Source: JASGCL01 sp965262775 (GTDB taxonomy: Bacteria; Pseudomonadota; Alphaproteobacteria; JASGCL01). From it: a DNA stretch of 40,891 nucleotides. The stretch covers positions 1-40,891 of the forward strand of contig CBDHFT010000004.1 of assembly GCA_965262775.1 (NCBI GenBank), written 5' to 3'. Position numbers and translations under genes: made by a program. The notes beneath the pieces are model-generated. The model saw only the letters and a list, made by a program, of their open reading frames with translations, ran no database searches and was not told where the DNA came from. Shown here piece by piece: positions 24,843-32,240 of the stretch; within the stretch, counting starts at the first letter, position 1, and each line of letters starts with the position of its first letter.

Positions 24843-25625
24843 ATGAAACAATCATTTAAAAAAGCTCTGCTCGCCTCCGCGGTTATCGGCCTTGCCGGTG
24901 TGTCGTTTGCGCAAGCAGGCACGAAAGACGGTCTTTATTTGACCCCCAATGCCGAAGTTATCTTTGTTAACTCAGCTTTCACCAAGGGCGTGACTTCGGT
25001 CGGCGTCGGCGGTGGCGCGGGTTTGGCGTTTGGTTATCAAATCAAAAAATTCCAAATCGAATTGGCAGCCAATTACCAATATTATGGCGGTAACGGCACT
25101 GTTGAACAAACTGTTAGCGCAATTCCTGGCGGTGCAGGAAAAATATCCACCACGGTGGACAGCACAGAACATTTCATTCCCATTACCTTGGGTTTGAACT
25201 ATGTCATTCCCGTTAATGCAAGCGGTTCCCTGGCCTTGACCCCAGGTATCGCGGGCGGTGTGTGGATTCATAGCGTGAACCGCACCATTGCTGTCGCTCC
25301 AAACGCAGTTGTAACTGGTGCCGCTGCCGCTGCCGCTGACGCTCGATTAGCTGGCTTAGCACTAGCCCCAAAAACTGACGAAGCGACCGAAGTGAAGGGC
25401 GTTATCGTCCCCAGCTTGGCTTTGGACTATGCTCCATCGGCCAATTGGACCGTGCGTTTTGGTGGTAAATTCTACATTGTGCCAGCTGGCTACAGTGATA
25501 ATTACGCCGACTTAAACCGCACCGCTGCTAATGCTGGTGCCGCGTTTTTAAGCCCATCATACAATGCAGTTGACACCACCTTTTGGTATGGTGCCATCAA
25601 TGTTGGTGCGCAATACACATTCTAA
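24843..25625 (+). CDS. Outer-membrane barrel, array member 5
   Basis: This is the shortest and most consensus-like array member: a 260-residue precursor with signal peptide ASAVIGLAGVSFAQA, the mature part starting GTKDGLYLTPNAEVIFVN and no linker. Blocks are GVGGGAGLAFGYQIKKFQIE, ITLGLNYVIPVNASGSL, TPGIAGGVWIHSV, VIVPSLALDYAP, GGKFYIVPAGYSDNY and the terminal AINVGAQYTF. AAGGAGATATA directly before ATG 24843 matches member 1. Codons are less biased to rare forms than in members 3 and 4 (many GCT/GGT), which would fit high expression. A terminator like that of member 4 follows. Confidence 0.82.
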   Translation: MKQSFKKALLASAVIGLAGVSFAQAGTKDGLYLTPNAEVIFVNSAFTKGVTSVGVGGGAGLAFGYQIKKFQIELAANYQYYGGNGTVEQTVSAIPGGAGKISTTVDSTEHFIPITLGLNYVIPVNASGSLALTPGIAGGVWIHSVNRTIAVAPNAVVTGAAAAAADARLAGLALAPKTDEATEVKGVIVPSLALDYAPSANWTVRFGGKFYIVPAGYSDNYADLNRTAANAGAAFLSPSYNAVDTTFWYGAINVGAQYTF

Positions 25626-25671
25626 AATTTCTTAAAATTTTTTTAGAACACAGGTTTTCTGTTTAACAAAA

Positions 25672-25706
25672 CCCCGCTTGGGCAACCCCCAGGCGGGGTT
25701 TTTTTT
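25672..25706 (+). terminator. Rho-independent terminator of array member 5
   Basis: CCCCGC-T-TGGG pairs with CCCCA-G-GCGGGG, followed by eight Ts; closely related to the terminator at 23389-23426, including the upstream TTTTCTGTTTAACAAA. Confidence 0.85.
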
Positions 25707-25757
25707 CACCCCGCTTGGCGCCCCCCGCCCATGCGGTTTTTTTTATAATATACGATT

Positions 25758-26145
25758 TTATTTTAAAATCTGATGCTTCATATCTATCAAGACAGGATAA
25801 AATATATTGTTGCCTAAATAACCAAATAATCTGGCTTTTTTATTAAGCTTCACTTCCCAAATGCCATTGTCAAAAATATCTTGCGATATTAAGTTTCTGT
25901 CGTTTTTAAAGAGTTTTTTAACTTTCTCTTTTGGATTAAAGACTTTCTTTAAATCTTGCTTTGCTTGCATTTGCTGCAATGTATGATGCGAATAATAAGT
26001 AAGTTTTTTTTTCTATAAAAGCAAATGATCTGTATTCTAATTTATAATCTTCTTTGCTATAATCTCCGCTCGCTCTTAATAAAGTAAAATCAAAGCCAAA
26101 TGTACTATCATTTAACGGCGTGGGAAGGGTTTCAGGAAAGTCCAT
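25758..26145 (-). pseudogene. Putative toxin partner of the Panacea antitoxin, frameshifted
   Basis: Two overlapping minus-strand frames form one protein of about 128 residues if one A is removed from the A9 run (Ts at 26004-26012 on the plus strand). The N-terminal part starts MDFPETLPTPLNDSTFGFDF and ends SFAFIEKK. The C-terminal part continues KLTYYSHHTLQQMQAKQDLK and ends GIWEVKLNKKARLFGYLG...IDMKHQ. It lies 35 bases downstream of the Panacea-domain gene, where such systems encode the toxin. No toxin family is clearly recognised; the C-terminal strands are loosely RelE-like. As written it would give a truncated product, so it may be dead, or the base call may be wrong. Confidence 0.6.
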
Positions 26146-26180
26146 AAAGAATGCTGTCCCATCTTCCTTCTTTGATATTG

Positions 26181-26702
26181 CTACTCTTTATTATCTAATT
26201 TTTTGAAAAATTTTTTCATGGATTCGATACTAATGACCACATCACATCGTTTGTGTCTTGCCCCTTTGTCAGGCTGGTAAGCCTCAATCCATGGGGTGTG
26301 GGTGTGGGTTAAATCAACAAGCTGTGAAGAACTCGCAAAGCCATAATGTTTCCAGATAGATTTTAAAAAATCTTTTTCTTCTTTTGATAATATTTTTTCT
26401 GCATCGGTGGTGATATCCGCGCTGGTGATAGGCATTTCGCTCTTATGCTTTAGCTCGTGATATAAATCAACCACCACAGGCCCCAACGCCCACGCTTGTA
26501 TAGAATTGTCAAACACTGGCTTATCAAATCTAGCCAAGCTCCACCCTTGCGCCAAATAACACAATTTTTGTAATTTTAGGTTGGACATCATATCGCCCTT
26601 TTGCGTTTCTAGCAGAGAAATCAAAAAATCGGCGACGGGCTTAACATTTTTGAAGTTGCTTTCCATCGCTTGATTTCCTAGAGCGCTAAAAAAATCGGTC
26701 AT
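26181..26702 (-). CDS. Panacea (DUF4065/SocA-like) antitoxin
   Basis: This 173-residue protein carries the Panacea domain, about residues 40-150. Diagnostic segments are SNLKLQKLCYLAQGW, the Phe-x-Asn-x-Ile-x-Ala-Trp-x-x-Gly-Pro-Val core (FDNSIQAWALGPVVVDLYHE), LSKEEKDFLKSIWKHYG, and LVDLTHTHTPWIEAY. Panacea proteins (SocA, GepA relatives) neutralise many unrelated toxins and are normally encoded next to them; here the frameshifted gene is immediately downstream. A good promoter and AAAGGA ribosome binding site precede the ATG at 26702. Role as antitoxin is from family knowledge; the pair is untested. Confidence 0.85.
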   Translation of the reverse strand: MTDFFSALGNQAMESNFKNVKPVADFLISLLETQKGDMMSNLKLQKLCYLAQGWSLARFDKPVFDNSIQAWALGPVVVDLYHELKHKSEMPITSADITTDAEKILSKEEKDFLKSIWKHYGFASSSQLVDLTHTHTPWIEAYQPDKGARHKRCDVVISIESMKKFFKKLDNKE

Positions 26703-26722
26703 TTGTTTTATCCTTTTGTTCC

Positions 26723-26768
26723 ATTATAACACTCCTAAAATGTCAATGCAATCATGCCTTACTGGCAT
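26723..26768 (-). promoter_or_regulatory. Promoter and small dyad of the Panacea gene
   Basis: On the minus strand TTGCAT (26751-26746) and TATAAT (26728-26723) have a 17-base spacer. Just upstream is ATGCC-N5-GGCAT (26754-26768), a short perfect dyad that could be an autoregulatory operator. Confidence 0.65.
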
Positions 26769-26950
26769 CCAACTTGGTTAGGCTGGGCGTAGCGGTTTTT
26801 TAAAATAATAGGATAGTTAGAGGCGGGCGTATGAATAGAATTTTATCACCAAGGTTTTAAAACCCTGCAATCATAAAAAATATTACATACTATTGAGCCA
26901 CAATATATGTGGCACCCGACTTGATTCGAAATTAACTTAAAATTGCATTC
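26769..26950. other. Central part of the 329-base spacer between the two divergent TA modules
   Basis: This stretch lies between the Panacea gene's promoter/dyad and the operator/promoter of the Doc module. I see no gene, terminator or repeat in it; it is AT-rich intergenic sequence. Confidence 0.4.
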
Positions 26951-27011
26951 ATGTCAAGGAAAACGTCGATATTTATAAAATCTTGACATTTTTTATAAAA
27001 AAACATAGGAT
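26951..27011 (+). promoter_or_regulatory. Strong promoter with operator-like dyad for the Doc module
   Basis: TTGACA (26983-26988) and TAGGAT (27006-27011) have a 17-base spacer. The arms ATGTCAAG (26951-26958) and CTTGACAT (26982-26989) form a perfect 8-bp dyad whose right arm covers the -35, as in autoregulated TA operons. TTTATAAAA occurs twice in the region (from about 26972 and 26992). Confidence 0.7.
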
Positions 27012-27031
27012 GGGTGCATAGTATAAAACCA

Positions 27032-27208
27032 ATGAAGAGCAAAAACATGACCAGCATCGTTATAAAACCTAATAATAAGCAGCCTTTTGCCAAAGGAAAC
27101 CGCCCTGTTGATAGGCAACGGCAGGTGGCTGATAAAATGGCATTGGAAGTGGTGCGTCGCGCCCATAAAGATTTTGGCCCAGTTTTTGAACGGCTTTCAA
27201 AAGAATAG
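27032..27208 (+). CDS. Small basic protein, candidate antitoxin of the Doc-like toxin
   Basis: From ATG 27032 the protein has 58 residues; ATG 27047 gives 53. A GTG at 27014 lies upstream of the predicted transcription start and is unlikely. The N-terminal half is basic and polar (IVIKPNNKQPFAKGNRP), followed by a helix-like segment (RQRQVADKMALEVVRRAHKD). The size and the position 73 bases before a Doc/Fic gene suggest an antitoxin, but neither the Phd fold nor the VbhA Ser-x-x-x-Glu inhibitory motif is evident. The family is therefore unassigned and the role is inferred from context. Confidence 0.55.
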   Translation: MKSKNMTSIVIKPNNKQPFAKGNRPVDRQRQVADKMALEVVRRAHKDFGPVFERLSKE

Positions 27209-27281
27209 CAAGGCTAACCCAGCGGAGAGCACAGGGATGCTATAGCTTATTTTTTGGCTATGAATTGTATTTGTTTTTTAC

Positions 27282-27716
27282 ATGACCAGCCAAATTTTAG
27301 AAATAACGCTAGCAGATGTTGAAAACAGTGTTTTTGCATCTATCGAAGAGGTATCAAAGGACAAGAATTGGGAACCCGTGCCGCCGTTTAACACGCGGTA
27401 TGAAGGAAGGTTGGAAAGTTGTTTAGCAGTTCCTTTCCAAGAATTTGCTGGTTTTAGTCCCTACGAAGGGCTGATAGAAAAAGCCGCCATTTTATTTTAT
27501 ACCTTGACCAAAGGCCATTGTTTTCTTAATGGTAACAAACGAATTGCTATCTATTCATTATTATTTTTCTTATTTAAAAATGGTAAATGGCTTAGAATAA
27601 GCACGGACGACCTGTATAATTTTTCTGTGGGTGTAGCAAGTTCTGAAGCGCGTAATAAGGAAGAAACTTTAAAAACGATAGACGATATTATAACAAAAAA
27701 TATTATTGATAAATGA
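27282..27716 (+). CDS. Doc/Fic-family toxin
   Basis: This 144-residue all-helical protein matches death-on-curing (Doc) proteins of the Fic superfamily. The active-site loop is HCFLNGNKR (79-87), compared with H-x-F-x-D-x-N-K-R in Doc. The Asp position, which helps bind Mg, is Asn here. EGLIEKAAILFYTLTKGH before it and the following hydrophobic helix (IAIYSLLFFLFKNG) are typical. Doc phosphorylates EF-Tu and stops translation; whether the Asn variant is active is unknown. The stop codon overlaps the start of the thiolase gene (ATGA), so the two are probably translated from one message. The presumed antitoxin precedes it. Confidence 0.8.
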   Translation: MTSQILEITLADVENSVFASIEEVSKDKNWEPVPPFNTRYEGRLESCLAVPFQEFAGFSPYEGLIEKAAILFYTLTKGHCFLNGNKRIAIYSLLFFLFKNGKWLRISTDDLYNFSVGVASSEARNKEETLKTIDDIITKNIIDK

Positions 27717-28948
27717 CCAATAAAAATAAAGACGATGTTGTTATTGTGGCGGGGAAGCGTAGCGCCATTGGCTCGTTTCTTGGCGGGTTGTCGGCCTTGC
27801 CCGCGCCGCAAATTGCAGCCCCCGTTATAGGCGGGTTGTTGCATGCCGCGGGGTTACCGCGTGAAAAATTTGCCAATATTGGCGAAGTGGTGTTGGGGCA
27901 AATTTTGGCCGCGGGATTGGGCCAAGGCCCCGCGCGCCAAGCCGCCATGGCGGCGGGCATACCGCAATCGGTCCCCGCCATGGGGATCAATTTGCTTTGC
28001 GGTTCGGGGTTAAAGGCGGTGGCCCTGGCCCATGATTATATAAAATCGGGAACCTACAACATGGTGGTGGCGGGCGGCATGGAATCGATGAGCCGCGCCC
28101 CACACAGTATTTTAATGCGCGCGGGGTTGCAAGATTCGGTAAAAATGGGCAATGGCAAATTGGTCGACACCATGTTGACCGACGCCTTGACCTGCGCCTT
28201 TCATAACTATCACATGGGGCAAACCGCCGAAAATATTGCCAAGATTTTTTCCATCGACCGCACTGCCCAGGATGATTTTGCGCTGGCCAGCCAAACCAAA
28301 GCCGCCGCGGCGATAAAATCGGGCGCGTTCAAAAATGAAATTATCCCCATTACCAACAAAACAAAAAATGGCGATGTGACATTCGAAACCGATGAATATC
28401 CCCGCCAAACCAGCGCGGAAAAACTGGCGGGGCTTAGGCCAGCCTTCATGAAAGAACATGGCACGGTGACGGCGGGCAATGCCTCGGGCTTGAATGACGG
28501 GGCGGCGGCGGTGCTGGTGGCGCGGCGCGATGCCGCCGAAAAAAACAATTTGGCGATGCCGTTGCAATCGGTGTTCAAAATTTTATCCCACGCCACGGTC
28601 GGGGTCGACCCCGCCATTATGGGGGTGGGGCCCATTGAGGCTTCGCGTCAAGCGCTGGAACGGGCGGGTTTAAAAATAACCGATATGGATTTGATAGAAT
28701 CGAACGAAGCCTTCGCCGCGCAAAGTTTGGCGGTTATCAAAGAATTGGGAATGACCCAAGATTTTGCCAAGCAGCGCGTTAATGTGAACGGCGGGGCCAT
28801 AGCCCTTGGCCACCCCGTTGGGGCGTCGGGCGCGCGGATATTGGTAACGCTTATCCATGCCCTGGCGGCGCGGGGCGGGCGTTATGGTTTGGCAACATTA
28901 TGCGTGGGTGGCGGCATGGGCGTCGCCATGGTGGTCGAACGCGAATAA
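27713..28948 (+). CDS. Acetyl-CoA acetyltransferase (thiolase II)
   Basis: This 411-residue thiolase condenses two acetyl-CoA to acetoacetyl-CoA or performs the reverse. Catalytic residues are the acyl-accepting Cys in NLLCGSGLKAV, the His in ALGHPVGASGAR and the second Cys in LATLCVGGGMG. NASGLNDGAAAVLV, AGGMESMSRAPH and SNEAFAAQSLAV are also conserved. A biosynthetic (PhaA/AtoB) role is likeliest; no PHB or beta-oxidation neighbours are present to decide. ATG 27713 overlaps the toxin stop by four bases, and no separate promoter is obvious, so transcription may come from the TA promoter. The codon style is that of core genes, unlike the AT-rich toxin gene. Confidence 0.9.
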   Translation: MTNKNKDDVVIVAGKRSAIGSFLGGLSALPAPQIAAPVIGGLLHAAGLPREKFANIGEVVLGQILAAGLGQGPARQAAMAAGIPQSVPAMGINLLCGSGLKAVALAHDYIKSGTYNMVVAGGMESMSRAPHSILMRAGLQDSVKMGNGKLVDTMLTDALTCAFHNYHMGQTAENIAKIFSIDRTAQDDFALASQTKAAAAIKSGAFKNEIIPITNKTKNGDVTFETDEYPRQTSAEKLAGLRPAFMKEHGTVTAGNASGLNDGAAAVLVARRDAAEKNNLAMPLQSVFKILSHATVGVDPAIMGVGPIEASRQALERAGLKITDMDLIESNEAFAAQSLAVIKELGMTQDFAKQRVNVNGGAIALGHPVGASGARILVTLIHALAARGGRYGLATLCVGGGMGVAMVVERE

Positions 28949-28954
28949 AAAAAA

Positions 28955-28990
28955 ACGACGGTTAAAAAATATAACCGTCGTCTTTTATTT
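28955..28990. terminator. Bidirectional terminator between thiolase and the inverted barrel gene
   Basis: ACGACGGTT (28955-28963) and AACCGTCGT (28973-28981) are perfect arms, with CTTTTATTTTT after and an A-run before, so it works in both directions between convergent genes. Confidence 0.85.
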
Positions 28991-29006
28991 TTCTAATTAA
29001 GATGTT

Positions 29007-29714
29007 TTAGAATCGGTAAGATGTACCAACCGCCAAACTTCCATACCATAACAATTTATTGCTATTGAGGGTTTGCCCCGCAGTGTTGGCGGCGGCAATG
29101 GCATTGGTGCTGTAAAGATCGCTAAAGCCATTGAAGATTAAATAAAACTTCCCAGCAACCGTCAGGGTTAAATTATCGGTCAGGGCGTAATCCAATTCAA
29201 CCTTTGGCACCAACAATGCTTTCGCAACCGTGGCCGAATCGTTAAATGCACCATTGGGGCTAAAGGTTTTATCAACCTTATAAATCATAACACCGCCACC
29301 CACGCCGATGGTGGTATCGATACTTTGCAAGAAAGGAAAGGTGTAATTAATGCCCGTGTAGATGGGAATGAAATTTTCGCTAATATTGGCGGTTTGTGAC
29401 GATTTGCCAATTTTTTGCACGACGTTTTTGCCGCCCGCATAATGCCAGCCAACATTGGTTTCCCATTGCCAAGCGTCAAATTGATAACCGAAACCAAATG
29501 ATAAACCGCCGCCAATGCCGACCTTACCCAGGCCGCGCGTAAAATCCGCGGGGGTGAAGGTTAATTCGGCTTCGGGCCTTACGAACCAGCCTTTTTCGGC
29601 CTTCGCCACGGGGGCGGTGGTAAGGATGGTGGTTAATAATAAACCCGCCAAGGCGGCCTTCACGCTCGTGTTAATTTTTTTTGTGGTTTGATAAGTTGCA
29701 GGTTTGTTAGTCAT
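29007..29714 (-). CDS. Outer-membrane barrel, divergent relative of the array (member 6, inverted)
   Basis: ATG at 29714 is chosen because TTGGGGAATATC lies just before it and a signal peptide follows (AALAGLLLTTILTTAPVAKA); the frame is open further upstream without such support. The 235-residue precursor starts its mature part EKGWFVRPEAELTFTP. It keeps weaker versions of the array blocks: VGIGGGLSFGFGYQFDAWQWE, IPIYTGINYTFPF, LLVPKVELDYAL, VAGKFYLIFNGFSDLY and the terminal GTSYRF. It lacks the GIAGGVW block (IGVGGGVMIYKV instead). It may represent the ancestral copy or an early branch. It is on the opposite strand, convergent with the thiolase gene. Confidence 0.78.
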   Translation of the reverse strand: MTNKPATYQTTKKINTSVKAALAGLLLTTILTTAPVAKAEKGWFVRPEAELTFTPADFTRGLGKVGIGGGLSFGFGYQFDAWQWETNVGWHYAGGKNVVQKIGKSSQTANISENFIPIYTGINYTFPFLQSIDTTIGVGGGVMIYKVDKTFSPNGAFNDSATVAKALLVPKVELDYALTDNLTLTVAGKFYLIFNGFSDLYSTNAIAAANTAGQTLNSNKLLWYGSLAVGTSYRF

Positions 29715-29991
29715 GATATTCCCCAATGTTGATAAAGATGTTGATAGATTTTTTGCCCGTTGGCTCTTATTGCATCTTACGTTATTGATAGTTGCTTTGT
29801 AGCAATTTTCATAATTTGCTAAGACGCCTAGAACCTTATTTATAATGACTTGACAATGATAAATCAATAGTCATGTCACCGATTTTTGTAAAGATTTATG
29901 AAGCTGGCGTGATTTGTGTCCCGTCGCGGTCATAGCCTTAACCCTACTGAGAATGCCGTCCCTGCTATTATCAATAATTATCAATCATATA

Positions 29992-31119
29992 CTACCACTG
30001 ACGTTGATGCGACGCAAGGGTAAATTTTTTGAGTAGGTTTTTAACAGGGGAGTCGGAAAAATAATCCAAGGCCTTCATGGCGCGCGCGACAAATTGTTCG
30101 ATATGATGTTGCGCCATGTCAGCAATGTTGTAGCCCTGCAATTGTTGCAATAGCCAACTTAAATCGCCGCTGGTTTTGGCGGGGGTGCGCTCGCTTAAGG
30201 GGGTGTCTGGCGAAGTATCAACCACGAAATAATCATTCAATTTTTCTATGATGGCACGGTCATTTTTGGCGGCAGTATATAATAATAGGATAGGCAGGGT
30301 TATTTTCCCTTCATAAAAATCGCTGCCAATTTCTTTTTTAATAATATCTGGGTTACCAAAATAATCCAACCCGTCATCGACCAATTGAAATATCATCCCC
30401 AAGGCTTCGCCCAAATCATGCAACGCACGGTTAGACGGCTCGGCGGGATCTTGGTTTTGTAACAAACCCGCCACAATAAAACTGGCGGAAAACAACGCCC
30501 CCGTTTTGGCAAAAATAATTTTTTCGTAATCGGCCATGGTTAAAAAATTTTCTTGGTAATGCAATTGATGGCTTAGCTGCCATACCTCCCCCATGGACAG
30601 GGTGGCGGCGGTGCCCGCCAATTGGGTCAGCACCGCCTGGTTCTGGGTTTTGACCATCAATTGAAAAGCGCGGGCGAATAAAAAATCCCCCACCAGCACG
30701 GGCAAGTGATTACCCCAAACATGGTTGGCGGTTTTTTTGCCGCGCCGCTTTGTTGCCTTGTCTATCACATCGTCATGGAACAATGTTGCGCCATGAATAA
30801 ATTCAACCGCCGCCGCCAAATAAACAATGGGTTTGACGGGGTCATTCATGACGGGCTTGGTGCTGCGCCCCAACAATTTTTCGGCGGTTAAGCATAGCAG
30901 GGGGCGAATTCTCTTACCGCCCGCGGTTAAAAGATGGTTGGCAATTTCTGGCAACAGCGGCAATTTGTCAAATTCTTCGCCCGTTAGCTGGCTCGTCATC
31001 ACTTCTTCTACCTTGTGCCAATCCTCGGCAACCTCGGCCTGCATCGCCTTGACAACATCGTTTAAATGGGTGTTGGCATTATTGGTGGATGTAGACGGGT
31101 TGTGCGAAGAAAGAGGCAT
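29992..31119 (-). CDS. ispB: Polyprenyl diphosphate synthase (octaprenyl type)
   Basis: This long-chain trans-prenyl diphosphate synthase makes the ubiquinone side chain. Conserved features are GGKRIRPLLCL (67-77), the first Asp-rich motif DDVID (116-120) followed by RRGKKTANH, the KTGALFSASF block and the second motif FQLVDDGLDYFG. At 375 residues it is somewhat longer than usual because of an N-terminal Ser/Asn-rich extension (about 20 residues) and an insert near 280-300 (VVDTSPDTPLSERTPAKTSG). Chain length cannot be read reliably; octaprenyl or decaprenyl are both likely in this group. Divergent from the methyltransferase gene. Confidence 0.9.
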   Translation of the reverse strand: MPLSSHNPSTSTNNANTHLNDVVKAMQAEVAEDWHKVEEVMTSQLTGEEFDKLPLLPEIANHLLTAGGKRIRPLLCLTAEKLLGRSTKPVMNDPVKPIVYLAAAVEFIHGATLFHDDVIDKATKRRGKKTANHVWGNHLPVLVGDFLFARAFQLMVKTQNQAVLTQLAGTAATLSMGEVWQLSHQLHYQENFLTMADYEKIIFAKTGALFSASFIVAGLLQNQDPAEPSNRALHDLGEALGMIFQLVDDGLDYFGNPDIIKKEIGSDFYEGKITLPILLLYTAAKNDRAIIEKLNDYFVVDTSPDTPLSERTPAKTSGDLSWLLQQLQGYNIADMAQHHIEQFVARAMKALDYFSDSPVKNLLKKFTLASHQRQW

Positions 31120-31202
31120 GGGATAAAAAAAAACGAAGCAGGAGATAAAATTTTGCTAATGCAAAGTACTTATTATCATACTATAACGACAAAAACAATT
31201 TT

Positions 31203-32036
31203 ATGAATCTTAAGAATGCGCCCACACCCACGCCGTTGCCATCGCCACCCGCCGCAACCAGCCGCGATTTTATTTTGAACAGGCAAATTGTTTTGCACCA
31301 ATACCGCCATGGTTATCGGGTGTCGGTTGATTCAATATTGGTTGGGGCCATGGTTGATAAAAACGCTAAGCGATTGCTCGACATGGGGGCGGGGGTGGGG
31401 GCGGTTGCCCTGACCGCCGCCTTTTGGAATCGCCAAGCCGAAATCCACGCGGTGGAAAAGAACGATGACTATTTTGCTTTGTTGAAAAAAAACCTGTGGC
31501 AAGAAAATATATTCTTGGGCGGGGCGGCAAGAATGCGACTGCATCATGATGACATTAACAATAATCACGCCATGACGAATGAAACATTTTGCCAGGTTTT
31601 GATGAACCCGCCGTTTGATAATGTTGATGATAGCACCGCCCCGCCCGATGAATTAAAACGTGCGGCTTTCGTTTTTGCGCGCCATGACGACATAACGCGG
31701 TGGTGGCGCACGGCGTTGGATTTGTTAAAGCCAGCGGGATCTTTGGTTTTTATTGCGCGGCCCCATTTGCAAAAAACAATCGAGGATTTTTTCGGCGGCC
31801 TCGCCATGCCCATTATTATCCAACGGGTGATGGCGAACGAACGTTGTATCAGGCTGTTGGTCAAGGCAACAAAAATAAACTTAACAGAAAAGGAAGCGAC
31901 AATAATAATGGCCAAAGATTTTATATTGCAGGAGAAAACGCCTGACGCCACGCAACAGGCCATGCAATATACCCCAGGCGCAGAAAAAATACTGCGGGGC
32001 CAGGCCTGGTTGCCCTTCCCCTTTTTGGCGGAGTAA
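31203..32036 (+). CDS. TrmN6-like N6-adenine methyltransferase
   Basis: This 277-residue SAM-dependent methyltransferase is most like the tRNA1(Val) (adenine37-N6) methyltransferase YfiC/TrmN6 family. Features are the N-terminal GYRVSVDSILVGA, SAM motif I LLDMGAGVGAV (58-68), the acidic end of strand 2 (VEKNDD) and the catalytic NPPF at 135-138. A disordered Pro/Thr-rich start (about 20 residues) precedes the fold. Alphaproteobacterial members often carry this extension. tRNA specificity is inferred from family only. It starts 83 bases from the divergent ispB. Confidence 0.8.
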   Translation: MNLKNAPTPTPLPSPPAATSRDFILNRQIVLHQYRHGYRVSVDSILVGAMVDKNAKRLLDMGAGVGAVALTAAFWNRQAEIHAVEKNDDYFALLKKNLWQENIFLGGAARMRLHHDDINNNHAMTNETFCQVLMNPPFDNVDDSTAPPDELKRAAFVFARHDDITRWWRTALDLLKPAGSLVFIARPHLQKTIEDFFGGLAMPIIIQRVMANERCIRLLVKATKINLTEKEATIIMAKDFILQEKTPDATQQAMQYTPGAEKILRGQAWLPFPFLAE

Positions 32037-32054
32037 TGGGCTTATGCTATGTTC

Positions 32055-32083
32055 TTGACAAATGGGGTAAAAATAATTATATT
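32055..32083 (+). promoter_or_regulatory. Consensus-like sigma70 promoter of the Bax-inhibitor-1 gene
   Basis: TTGACA (32055-32060) and TATATT (32078-32083) have a 17-base spacer, among the best promoters in the window. It implies a leader of about 150 bases ending in AAGGAG before ATG 32241. Confidence 0.75.
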
Positions 32084-32240
32084 AAGCTTAAGAATGAGAG
32101 AAAAGCCTGTAATTTACTAGTTGGCTTTGAGGGTATGTTGGCTATAACAACGGACAATCATTTGCCTAACTATTCAAAAAATATCTTAAAGAAACCCCCC
32201 ATCAACAATAATATCAACCTGATAAGGAGTCACAAAAACA

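Noticed and set aside
24647..24859. 70-residue plus-strand frame upstream of barrel member 5
   Set aside because: It overlaps the member 5 start and the dyad 24698-24718; composition is not protein-like.
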